From NCBI RefSeq assembly GCF_019355555.1, contig NZ_CP072142.1, positions 372,001 to 436,000 on the forward strand: DNA of 64,000 nt. The letters are read 5' to 3'. Of the stretch, positions 7,528 to 15,291 are shown in pieces (position 1 is the stretch's first letter; each line of letters starts with the position of its first letter). Both the position numbers and the translations under genes were made by a program. The notes beneath the pieces are model-generated. The model worked only from the letters and a program-made list of their open reading frames with translations, was not told the DNA's origin and did no database searches. The DNA is from Rhizobium sp. L51/94. Lineage in GTDB: Bacteria > Pseudomonadota > Alphaproteobacteria > Rhizobiales > Rhizobiaceae.

Positions 7528-8720
7528 ATGCTTTCACCCCGCTGCCGTCGTTTGAGTTCGACGATAAAATCCTGCAGCAGGGAGCAGAAATCTCGCGCAA
7601 GCTGGATCAGCTCCGCTTCGAGAAATTTCCGCCCAATGCACGCAAGACGCTGCGCAAGTTTTCGATGGCGGAGGTGGCGCATTATCTCGGTGTAAGCCCC
7701 AACAATCTGAAGCGATTGCATCTGGAAGGCAAGGGCCCGGTCCCCGAGACCTCGTCCGGAGGTCGGCGTCTCTATACTGCGGAACAGATGTCGGAACTTC
7801 GCCTGCTGCTGGATAAGACCGGAAAGGCCGAAGCCAAGAAGTATGTGCCGCATCGCAAGGCAGGCGACAAACTGCAAGTGGTGGCCGTCGTCAATTTCAA
7901 GGGCGGGTCAGGCAAGACTACGACGGCCGCCCATCTGGCCCAGCATCTTGCCCTGACCGGCCACCGGGTCCTTGCAATCGATCTCGACCCGCAGGCCTCG
8001 CTCTCGGCGCTTCACGGATTTCAGCCGGAGCTGGACAAGAACCCGTCGCTCTACGACACGATCCGTTATGATGACGAACGCAAGCCGATCAGCGACGTGA
8101 TCCTGCAGACCAACTTCCCGGGCCTCGACATCATTCCGGCAAATCTTGAGCTGCAGGAATACGAATACGACACGCCGTTGGCGATGCAGGTCGGCACCGA
8201 GGGGAAGCGTTTCTTCACGCGTCTGGGCAAGGGCCTGCTGGAAGTCGACGACAGGTACGATGTCGTGGTGATCGATTGCCCACCGCAACTCGGCTATCTG
8301 ACTCTGACCGCTTTGACTGCTGCGACATCCGTTCTCATCACCGTTCACCCGCAAATGCTCGACCTGATGTCAATGAGCCAATTCCTGCTGATGCTCGGCA
8401 ATATCACCCGGACGATCAAGAAGGCGGGTGCGGACGTGCGGATGGACTGGCTGCGTTATCTCATCACCCGATACGAGCCGACAGACGTGCCGCAGGTCCA
8501 GATGCTCGGATTCATGCAATCGATGCTCGCAGAGGAGATCTTGAAAAGCCCGATGGTCAAGACCACGGCGATCTCAGATGCGGGTCTTACGAAGCAGACC
8601 TTGTACGAAGTTGAGCGCTCGAATTTCACGCGTGGGACTTATGACCGCGCCATCGAATGCATGGATGCCGTCAATTTCGAGATCCAGGGTTTGATTCACC
8701 GTGCGTGGGGGCGGATGTGA
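7524..8720 (+). CDS. repA: RepA, ParA-type partition ATPase of repABC locus 1
   Basis: Partition ATPase and autorepressor of 398 aa, full length for the family. Residues 47-67 form a helix-turn-helix (SMAEVAHYLGVSPNNLKRL), the deviant Walker A KGGSGKTT is at 126-133, IDLDPQASL follows at 152-160, and the Walker A-prime region is DCPPQLGYLTL. It acts with RepB and parS in plasmid segregation and represses the operon. The gene follows a coupled leader ORF and precedes repB by 75 bp. It is intact although the repC of the same locus is not. It aligns over its full length with the RepA of locus 2 but is clearly divergent, so the two loci are not a recent duplication. Confidence 0.95.
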   Translation: MNAFTPLPSFEFDDKILQQGAEISRKLDQLRFEKFPPNARKTLRKFSMAEVAHYLGVSPNNLKRLHLEGKGPVPETSSGGRRLYTAEQMSELRLLLDKTGKAEAKKYVPHRKAGDKLQVVAVVNFKGGSGKTTTAAHLAQHLALTGHRVLAIDLDPQASLSALHGFQPELDKNPSLYDTIRYDDERKPISDVILQTNFPGLDIIPANLELQEYEYDTPLAMQVGTEGKRFFTRLGKGLLEVDDRYDVVVIDCPPQLGYLTLTALTAATSVLITVHPQMLDLMSMSQFLLMLGNITRTIKKAGADVRMDWLRYLITRYEPTDVPQVQMLGFMQSMLAEEILKSPMVKTTAISDAGLTKQTLYEVERSNFTRGTYDRAIECMDAVNFEIQGLIHRAWGRM

Positions 8721-8724
8721 CGAT

Positions 8725-8740
8725 GTTGACTGCCGTCAAA
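8725..8740. promoter_or_regulatory. candidate parS site in the repA1-repB1 spacer
   Basis: The 16-mer GTTGACTGCCGTCAAA matches the rhizobial RepB-binding consensus GTTNNCNGCNGNNAAC at all fixed positions except the last base. It is a near-perfect palindrome with a GC centre, located between repA and repB where some Ti-type plasmids carry parS. No other match was seen by eye around locus 1. Confidence 0.5.
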
Positions 8741-8795
8741 AGCAAGGATTTCTCAATATTATTCAAGGGTCTAGTGCAATTGGAGGGTAACACAG

Positions 8796-9773
8796 ATGGC
8801 GCGTAAGAACCCATTTGCCCATGTCATGGACGACCATGTTTCGGATGAAACCCGGCCGCTGCTCGACTATACCGTCAAGGGCGCTTCAAGGTCGATTTTG
8901 AATTCCATCGATGAGCTCGCCAGCCGTGCAGACAAATTGCTCGAAGGACAAACGATTGTCGAACTCGATCCCGATGTCGTAGATGCTTCCTTCATCAGGG
9001 ATCGCCTCGAAGACGATGCCAAGGAATTCGAGGAGCTGGTGAACGGCATCAGGGACAGGGGACAGGATAGTCCCATTCTGGTCCGTCCGCATCCCAAGAC
9101 CGACGGTCGCTACATGGTGGTTTTCGGCCACCGGCGGCTAAGGGCGGCCAAGACGTTGGGGCGTAAGGTCCGTGCCGTCGTCAAGGATATGGAAGATCGC
9201 GAGCATGTCGTTGCGCAGGGACAGGAGAACTCTGCCCGTGCCAACCTCTCTTTCATCGAACGCGCAGTCTTTGCCGGTGAGCTGTCGCGTCTTCACTACG
9301 ACAATGACAACCACATCATCATGACGGCGCTGTCGCTTGATCGTGCGACGCTCTCAAAAATGCTGGCGGTCACAAGCATTCCACCGGAGATACTGGAAGC
9401 TATCGGGACTGCGAAGTCGATCGGCCGAGATCGCTGGTACGAATTGAAGATCTTACTGGAGAAGCCATCCAGTCTGGACAAGGCGATGACGTTCATTGTC
9501 AGCCCTGAATTTGCGGAGGGGACCAGTGACGAGCGCTTTCAAAGGCTCATGTCACACCTCAAGCAGAGCAAGCGCGTCGCGCGCAAGGTTCAGGAAAAAT
9601 CATGGTCGCTGGCGAACAAAAGTGTCAGCGTCACAGCAAAGCATGATGGTAAGATATTCTCGCTGGCGCTGAAATCCAAGGATGCTGCGGCGTTCGGAGA
9701 GTATCTGTCGGAAAATCTGGAACAGCTTTACCACTCATTTTCCAGCCGTGACGCGAATAAAGCAAAAGACTGA
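8796..9773 (+). CDS. repB: RepB, ParB-type partition protein of repABC locus 1
   Basis: Centromere-binding partition protein of 325 aa, full length and uninterrupted. The ParB nuclease-like core spans about residues 85-150, with ILVRPHPKTDGRYMVVFGHRRLRA and GQENSARANLSFIERA, followed by a helix-turn-helix around ALSLDRATLSKML. A good GGAGGG ribosome site precedes the ATG. RepB binds parS and stimulates RepA ATPase. Its retention without frame damage beside a ruined repC suggests that partition, and not replication, has been kept at this locus. Confidence 0.95.
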   Translation: MARKNPFAHVMDDHVSDETRPLLDYTVKGASRSILNSIDELASRADKLLEGQTIVELDPDVVDASFIRDRLEDDAKEFEELVNGIRDRGQDSPILVRPHPKTDGRYMVVFGHRRLRAAKTLGRKVRAVVKDMEDREHVVAQGQENSARANLSFIERAVFAGELSRLHYDNDNHIIMTALSLDRATLSKMLAVTSIPPEILEAIGTAKSIGRDRWYELKILLEKPSSLDKAMTFIVSPEFAEGTSDERFQRLMSHLKQSKRVARKVQEKSWSLANKSVSVTAKHDGKIFSLALKSKDAAAFGEYLSENLEQLYHSFSSRDANKAKD

Positions 9774-9786
9774 ACCGCACCAGAGA

Positions 9787-9835
9787 AAGGCCCGCAAAAC
9801 GTTGTGGATGTGGAAGCGCTTCTCGAAATTATAGC
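9787..9835 (-). ncRNA. predicted antisense ctRNA of repABC locus 1
   Basis: repABC plasmids encode a short antisense RNA between repB and repC that limits RepC synthesis. On the minus strand I see TTGATG (9866-9871) and GATTCA (9842-9847) with an 18-bp spacer as -35/-10 boxes, then a segment ending in the GTTTTGCGGGCCTTTCT block also found at locus 2. Ends are estimated. If expressed, it would still contribute incompatibility even though its repC target is broken. Confidence 0.5.
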
Positions 9836-9929
9836 CGACTATGAATCGGCATTTTCCGGAAACACCATCAAGAATCTTGGCTCCGTTTGGTGAGCAGATT
9901 TCTATTGCCCTATTGAAGGTGACGAGAAA

Positions 9930-10930
9930 ATGCAGACAGGAAGTGTGACGACGCCCTTTGGTCGGCGGGATATGACGCGTGGCCTGCTGGCAAGCCAATG
10001 CTCGGTCTTTCCGACAGGGCGCTGGCGGTGCTGAACGCGCTGCTGAGCTTCTATCTGGGCAATGAGCTCAGTGCAAAGCACGGCCTCGCTGTCTTTCCCT
10101 CCAACGCCCAGCTGTCGATCCGCGCCCACGGCATTGCGCCAGCGACGCTGCGCCGCCATCTGGCAGCGCTGATGGACGCCGGATTGCTGGTGCGCAAGGA
10201 TAGCCCGAACGGCAAGCGCTTTGCGCGCCGGGACGGGGAGGGGGAGGTCGACCAGGCCTATGGCTTCAATATCGCCCCGCTAATTGCCCGCTCTGATGAA
10301 TCCAGACACTGGTAGCGCACGTCACCGTCGATCGCGTCCTGTTCAGGGCGATGCGCGAGCGCCTGTCGCTCTGCCGGCGTGACATTGCCAAGCTGATCGC
10401 GACGGCGCTGGAAGAGGGCGTGCCGGGTGACTGGCCTATGGTGCATGGGCATTTCCGCGATCTCATAGCCCGGATCCCACGCTCGCCCGACATCCATGAC
10501 ATCACGCCTATTGTCGAAGAGATCGATGAGGCCCCTGCGGCGGATGAGGCTTTCGAGCGCATAAGCCTAACGGATGGCCGTTTGGTGAAACCACGACGGC
10601 GAGCAGAGATCAACCGGGCCTAAAGGCGTTTCCGCTCGGGCTTGTGTTGCAGTGCGGCCCGGGCGGCAGTATCGGCAATTGGCGAGACCTGATGTGGGTC
10701 AGCCCCCGCGCCTACGAGGAGGCTTGCGCTATCATGGGGCCCGAGAATGCGGCGACCGTCACGGCCTGCGTGCTGGAACGGGCCGGCAGCATCACGTCGG
10801 CCGTCAGATATCTGCGCGACCTCACCTGCAGGACGGAGCGCGGCGAGTTCGCCATCGGCCCGATGCTGATGTCGCTCGCAAGGGCCAATGCCGGTAGACG
10901 CGAAGAGACAGGGTGCGGGAGTGGTAGATG
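9930..10930 (+). pseudogene. repC: repC, decayed replication initiator of locus 1
   Basis: Remnant of the RepC initiator in at least three frames. It starts normally (TTPFGRR, as in the intact copy at 26170) but loses about 30 codons near 9975-9985 with a frameshift. It resumes as MLGLSDRALAVLNALLSF (from 9998) to a stop at 10315, shifts again (from about 10320, RERLSLCRRDIAKLI, stop 10623), then resumes as CGPGGSIGNWRDLM and MGPENAATVTACVLER to about 10900. Compared with intact RepC, an 11-residue piece between NWRDLM and VSPRAYEEAC and a longer linker are also missing. The oriV normally inside repC is therefore probably lost. Multiple independent lesions argue against sequencing error. Confidence 0.92.
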
Positions 10931-11152
10931 CAGCGGAAATTTGGCTCCCTTTGGGTGCCGTTATGAGTACAAAATGCAAATAAAATATAGAGTTAATCGT
11001 TAGAAATTCGTCGAAGTCTTGAGCTGTAAAATGGGTATATGGGCAGATTTTATCGCGGCTCCGGTTTGTCAGGCAATTGTGTCGGTGTGCAGCTTACATC
11101 ATAATCGAAATGGTCCTTGAAGAAAACTGTCATTGAGGGATGAAGCTGCGCC
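10931..11152. other. short intergenic stretch after repC1 remnant
   Basis: No ORF or clear signal. It begins with an AT-rich patch (about 10965-11010) after the last recognisable RepC residues and runs to the next gene. It resembles neither the tail of repABC locus 2 nor a parS array. Confidence 0.4.
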
Positions 11153-11491
11153 ATGACCGATAGCGATATCCACACGCTCGATGAGGCCGAACTGCTGGCA
11201 TTGAACGAGCGTATCGTCGAGCGGCTTCATCTTCTCCATCGGCAAAAAACAGATCAAGCATTGCGGCAGATTAAGATTGGCAGTGCCGTCATGTTCGAGG
11301 CGACCGACGGCAAAACGATTACGGGGATCGTCATCCGTCGAAATCGTAAAACCGTCACGATCCATACCGATGACGAAAAGCACTGGAACGTCTCACCCAC
11401 TCTTGTCAAGCTGATCGGTCGGCATACTCTGGATGAGGGGGAGTCCAAGGACGGTCGCGTGGTGCCCTTCACGAAGCCCGGCAGCCGATAA
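11153..11491 (+). CDS. small protein of unknown function
   Basis: 112-aa soluble protein. An acidic helical N terminus (HTLDEAELLALNERIVERLHLLHR) leads into a beta-rich segment IKIGSAVMFEATDGKTITGIVIRRNRKTVTI, which looks like a small SH3/KOW-type barrel, and a basic tail. I do not recognise a named family. It stands alone, downstream of the ruined repC1, with its stop adjoining the duplicated transporter scrap at 11492. Codon usage looks normal, and the alternation of hydrophobic and charged residues supports a real protein. A nucleic-acid-binding role is possible from the fold impression only. Confidence 0.65.
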   Translation: MTDSDIHTLDEAELLALNERIVERLHLLHRQKTDQALRQIKIGSAVMFEATDGKTITGIVIRRNRKTVTIHTDDEKHWNVSPTLVKLIGRHTLDEGESKDGRVVPFTKPGSR

Positions 11492-11672
11492 CAGGTCGGA
11501 ACAGGAACGCTCATCTTCGCCGTCCTTGCCGTAAGCTTCGCCAGCAGGAAGGCCCACGCTTGACGTGACGCTGTCCGTCTGAGCACGCGATGCCGAGGTG
11601 ACCACATCCTTCCAGCGCCGTCAAAAGCCAGCCGTACGCATTCAGATCAGGCATGTGGCGGTAAGGCGACGC
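11492..11672. pseudogene. duplicated scrap of an ABC-permease/FAD-oxidase junction
   Basis: Bases 11492-11598 closely match 46590-46695. They encode in frame the last residues of the rbsC-type permease there (VGTGTLIFAVLAVSFASRK, stop) and continue into the same downstream spacer. After an insertion of about 45 bp, 11646-11672 matches the 3-prime end of the convergent FAD oxidase (46700-46729). So the tail-to-tail junction of two genes 35 kb away exists here as a fossil. It differs from the other copy by scattered substitutions, so it is not a fresh duplication. The rest of the stretch to 11933 shows no gene. Confidence 0.85.
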
Positions 11673-11933
11673 CTCAATCCACGCCGTCTCGACGCCAGCG
11701 CCAAATGCCGGATAAGCATGGCATATGGCATAGTCTAGACTCACACCCTCATGTGCAAGCAGAGCTCGAACCTCATTGCGCCGAAGTCACTACAAAGGCA
11801 GGGGACAGGATAGTCAGCAATTCGGCAGACGCCGTGATCACCAGCCTTGAGGGGCAAGCGAATTCGTCACCGACGCCACTAATCGCTTTCCTGTATCCAC
11901 GCCGCTCGCCTTCGTGGAAGTCTCCGTTTCGCT

Positions 11934-13259
11934 TCAATCATGTCTAGCATCAGGTACGCTGATCCGCGCTATCAGACCGTGGGGCTGATTGGAGGACAAG
12001 GAGATGCTGCCGCCGTGGGAGCGGGCGATGTCGGCCACAATAGACAGGCCGAGACCGAAGCCTGCTTGGCCGCGTCGTGACGGATCTCCTTTGAAGAACG
12101 GTTGGAGCACCTTTTCGCGGAGTTCCTCGGATACTCCCGGCCCGTCGTCGGCGACCGAGATGGAAAAGCCGGTTGCGGTTTGCCGGAGTTCAACACAGGC
12201 GGAGTTGGAAAACTTCGAGGCATTGTCACAGAGGTTTGTAACAGCGCGCATCATGGAAAGCGGACGGCAATTGGCAATCATTTTATTGGGCCCGCGATAG
12301 GTCATGTTGAACCCAACGTCTGAGAAATCACTGCACACGGTCTGCAGGATGCTGGCGACGTCGACCCGTTCCACCTCCTCGGTGGCGTAGTCATCGCGAA
12401 GATAGTTCAGACTTTCTGTGAGCAACCTGTCCATATGGTCGATATCGGTCAGCAGCGCGTCTCGCGTAGAGCCGTCGCCCATACGCTCGATCCGCAATCT
12501 GAGCCGCGTCAGCGGCGTGCGCACATCGTGGCTGATGCCTCTCAGCATCTGCGTGCGGCCCTCGACCATGAGATGGATCCGGTTTCGCATGCCATTGAGC
12601 GCGCGCGCCAGAGAGACAATCTCGACGCTGCCGCGCTCTTCGAAAATACGCGAGCCGCTGCTGATGTCCGAAAGCGTTGCTGCTTCGGAGATTTTCTTGA
12701 TGGGTTCTGTCACCGTCCGAATCGCGAAGATGAAGAAGAAGACGATGAGCACGATGACCGCCATGAAATAATACGTGCTTTGGCTGAGGAATGAGCTCGT
12801 TATGATCGTGTCCGGAAAACCGAAGGACACGACGATGTTTTCCTCGTCGACCCGCTCCGCAATGACCCGTCGCCCATCTAGCAGCGCTCGCCATCCGCCG
12901 AGAGGCGGCTCGCCGTCCGGAGGAAACAGCAAGTCTGCAAACGTCTCGGCAACGCTCTGGAGTTCGGACGAGCCCTTGAATTGCGAAACCATCGAAATCG
13001 GTGCGAGCGAGACGTCCAGTCCTGCACGTCGGGCAGTTGCAACAATGGCGGGACGATCCGCTGAAGGGGTCTGCGACAGAAGCATCGCCAGGGTCTTCAC
13101 CTGCTCGACAGCCCTTTCGAGGTTGGGTGCGGTAAAGTCTCGTTTGGCAAGGTTTTCCAGCGCCCGCCCACAGACAATGACCGTCACCAAAGCCACCAGA
13201 ATGATGAGCGTGATCTGACCACGAAGGGTTTTGGGGATGCTGGTGGCAGTCTTAGGCAT
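11934..13259 (-). CDS. sensor histidine kinase
   Basis: Membrane sensor kinase of 441 aa. The first membrane span (LIILVALVTVIVCG) and a second (YYFMAVIVLIVFFFIFAI, about residue 165-185) flank a periplasmic domain of some 130 residues. A HAMP linker, the phospho-acceptor H-box RGISHDVRTPLTRLRLR (about residue 245), the N box NLCDNASKFS and the G boxes DDGPGV and GFGLGLSIV follow. I start it at ATG 13259, preceded by an AGGAGG ribosome site and overlapping the response-regulator stop by 8 bp. The EnvZ/BaeS-like layout and divergence from an RND pump suggest that it controls efflux in response to an envelope stress or drug; this is inference. Confidence 0.92.
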   Translation of the reverse strand: MPKTATSIPKTLRGQITLIILVALVTVIVCGRALENLAKRDFTAPNLERAVEQVKTLAMLLSQTPSADRPAIVATARRAGLDVSLAPISMVSQFKGSSELQSVAETFADLLFPPDGEPPLGGWRALLDGRRVIAERVDEENIVVSFGFPDTIITSSFLSQSTYYFMAVIVLIVFFFIFAIRTVTEPIKKISEAATLSDISSGSRIFEERGSVEIVSLARALNGMRNRIHLMVEGRTQMLRGISHDVRTPLTRLRLRIERMGDGSTRDALLTDIDHMDRLLTESLNYLRDDYATEEVERVDVASILQTVCSDFSDVGFNMTYRGPNKMIANCRPLSMMRAVTNLCDNASKFSNSACVELRQTATGFSISVADDGPGVSEELREKVLQPFFKGDPSRRGQAGFGLGLSIVADIARSHGGSISLSSNQPHGLIARISVPDARHD

Positions 13260-13977
13260 CGACCTCCTCCACCGCCGCCGTGAAGACGTAGCCACCCATC
13301 CGGACCGTTTTGACAATCAAGGGATCGCGAGGGTCGAGTTCGATCTTTTGCCGCAGGCGACTTATATGAACGTCGATGCTGCGTTCGATCGGGCCGGCCA
13401 GACCCGCGTGGGTGAGAGCCAGCAGCTGTTCCCTGGTCAGCACTTGACCGGGGTTCTGACAAAAAGCGATCAGGAGGTCAAACTCATGTGTTGTCATGGC
13501 GACGCGCGCATGGCTCGGGTCGTGTACCTGCCGCCGGATCGGATCAATACGCCAGTTGTCGAAACGGAAAATGCGTTTTCGCCGAACCTCGATCGGGGGA
13601 GAGGCGAGTCTCGATCGGCGGAGTAGCCCTTTGATGCGGGCAACGAGTTCCCTGAGGACAAAGGGCTTGGTGACGTAGTCGTCCGCACCGATCTCGAGCC
13701 CGACAACCCTGTCGATATCGCTACTGACGGATGTCAGCATCAGGATGGGAATATCGCCGGCCCCGCGAAGCCTCCGGCATATGCTGAACCCGTCCTCACC
13801 AGGAAGCATCACATCGAGAACGACGAGATCGAAGTCATCCGCTCTCATCCTTGCATCCATGGCCGCACCGTCTGCCGCAATATCGACCACCATTCCCTGC
13901 TCCACGAGACTGTCCCGAACGAGACCTGCAATCTGGGCATCATCTTCGACAATGAGGATTTTCGGCGCATTGGACAT
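13252..13977 (-). CDS. OmpR-family response regulator
   Basis: Cytosolic two-component regulator, 241 aa from ATG 13977. The receiver has the acidic pair EDD (11-13), phospho-acceptor D55 in VVLDVMLPG and K104 in YVTKPF. The C-terminal winged helix carries MTTHEFDLL, SRLRQKIE and the final VRMGGYVF wing typical of OmpR/PhoB. In-frame ATGs at 13998 and 14004 give slightly longer products. It is co-transcribed with and overlaps the sensor kinase gene and diverges from the efflux adaptor gene, the usual arrangement for a local activator of an efflux operon. Confidence 0.93.
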   Translation of the reverse strand: MSNAPKILIVEDDAQIAGLVRDSLVEQGMVVDIAADGAAMDARMRADDFDLVVLDVMLPGEDGFSICRRLRGAGDIPILMLTSVSSDIDRVVGLEIGADDYVTKPFVLRELVARIKGLLRRSRLASPPIEVRRKRIFRFDNWRIDPIRRQVHDPSHARVAMTTHEFDLLIAFCQNPGQVLTREQLLALTHAGLAGPIERSIDVHISRLRQKIELDPRDPLIVKTVRMGGYVFTAAVEEVDA

Positions 13978-14214
13978 GGGGGTGCAGGCTGGCTCCATGA
14001 GCAATTGTCTCCCGTATTTGGTCTCTCATACCACGGTACTGCGCGCACCTGGGGATGAGAAAGATTAAGTTTTGTTGCTGGCGGGCAAGGTCGGTTCCTC
14101 GGCTGAAACAAAACTTAACACAATGCAATGCACGCCCCGAAACCCATGTGGCAGAGATCAGGCACTGAATTTGCGTCGCTTTGTCGAGCGGCATGCAGCC
14201 CTACTGGAGTGCCT

Positions 14215-15291
14215 ATGCTCAGCCGTATCCTTGCCTGCTGCGCCACCCTGTGCGCAACAGGACTAACTGCCTGCTCGGACGATGCGGCGCCCCCACCGAG
14301 GGCGCGCACTGTCATGGTCGTGACAGTTCAATCGCATCTTATTGGCCAAGCCTTCAGTCAAACCGGCGAGGTTCAGCCACGCTATCAGATCCCGATGAGC
14401 TTCCGGCTGGAGGGCAAGATTGTCTTTCGGATCGAGAACGGCACCTCCGTCAAAGCGGGCGATGTCCTCGCAAGTGTCGACAAGATCCCGTCATCTATCA
14501 ACGTCTCGTCCGCGTCGGCGCAAGTCGATGTAGCAAAGTCCGACGTAGGGCTCGCCGAGCTCACCGCAGCGCGCAATTGGGAACTGTTTTCAAAAAATGC
14601 CATTTCGCGCGCGCAGGTTCAGCAGGGTGACGCCAATCTCCACGCCGCAAATTCAAAGCTCGAGGCGGCAAACGCGGCTCTGGACAGCGCCCGACAGTCT
14701 CTCTCCTACACCGACCTGAGGGCCGATCGCGATGGCATAGTCTCCGGCGTCTCTGCTGGTGTGGGCCAGGTCGTTACCTCCGGCCAGACTGTAATGACGC
14801 TGAGCTCGAACGCGGAACTGGATGCGGTTTTCGATATCCCCGAGCAACTGTGGAACGAGAACCTGAACGACCCCGAGATCCAGATCAGGCTCCTATCCGA
14901 CCCGACCAAGACCGCAACGGGAAAGGTGCGGGAGGTCACGCCATCGGCTGATGCAAAAACCCGAACCTATCGCGTCAGGGTGACCTTGCAAAACCCGGTC
15001 CAGGGCTTCCCGATGGGGGCTGCCGTCAGCGGCAAGGTGATCCTTTCGCCAACGCGCCTGTTCGAGGTTCCGTCGTCGGCGATGATCCGTCTGGGCCAGG
15101 ATCAGGCCGTCTTTGTCTACGTGCCCCAGAGCAAAACCGTTCATGCGCGGGCCGTCAAGATAGAGCGGTACGCGGGCAGGAGCATGTTTGTTTCCGACGG
15201 CCTTGGCGACGGCGATCTTGTCGCGACAGCCGGTGTCACCAAGCTGCGTGACGGCGAAGCCGTCACCGTCGAGAAAGACGACCGTCTATGA
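14215..15291 (+). CDS. RND efflux periplasmic adaptor, lipoprotein
   Basis: Membrane-fusion protein of 358 aa. I chose ATG 14215 because a GGAG ribosome site lies upstream and it opens a lipoprotein signal with the lipobox LTAC (lipidated Cys at about residue 20). The AcrA/MexA layout follows: barrel-sandwich hybrid (GKIVFRIENGTSVKAGDVLA), a helical hairpin around residues 95-160, the lipoyl return (LRADRDGIVSGVSAGVGQVV) and a beta-barrel/proximal domain (PTKTATGKVREVTPSADAKTRTYRVRV). It overlaps the pump gene by 4 bp and links it to an outer-membrane channel not encoded here. Confidence 0.93.
   Translation: MLSRILACCATLCATGLTACSDDAAPPPRARTVMVVTVQSHLIGQAFSQTGEVQPRYQIPMSFRLEGKIVFRIENGTSVKAGDVLASVDKIPSSINVSSASAQVDVAKSDVGLAELTAARNWELFSKNAISRAQVQQGDANLHAANSKLEAANAALDSARQSLSYTDLRADRDGIVSGVSAGVGQVVTSGQTVMTLSSNAELDAVFDIPEQLWNENLNDPEIQIRLLSDPTKTATGKVREVTPSADAKTRTYRVRVTLQNPVQGFPMGAAVSGKVILSPTRLFEVPSSAMIRLGQDQAVFVYVPQSKTVHARAVKIERYAGRSMFVSDGLGDGDLVATAGVTKLRDGEAVTVEKDDRL

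Noticed and set aside
10258..10613. Minus-strand ORFs across the repC1 region
   Set aside because: Antisense to a recognisable RepC remnant; no domain.
11511..11744. 77-aa minus-strand ORF near 11.6 kb
   Set aside because: It runs through the duplicated junction scrap; only the short part matching the FAD oxidase C terminus is meaningful, so it is not a gene.
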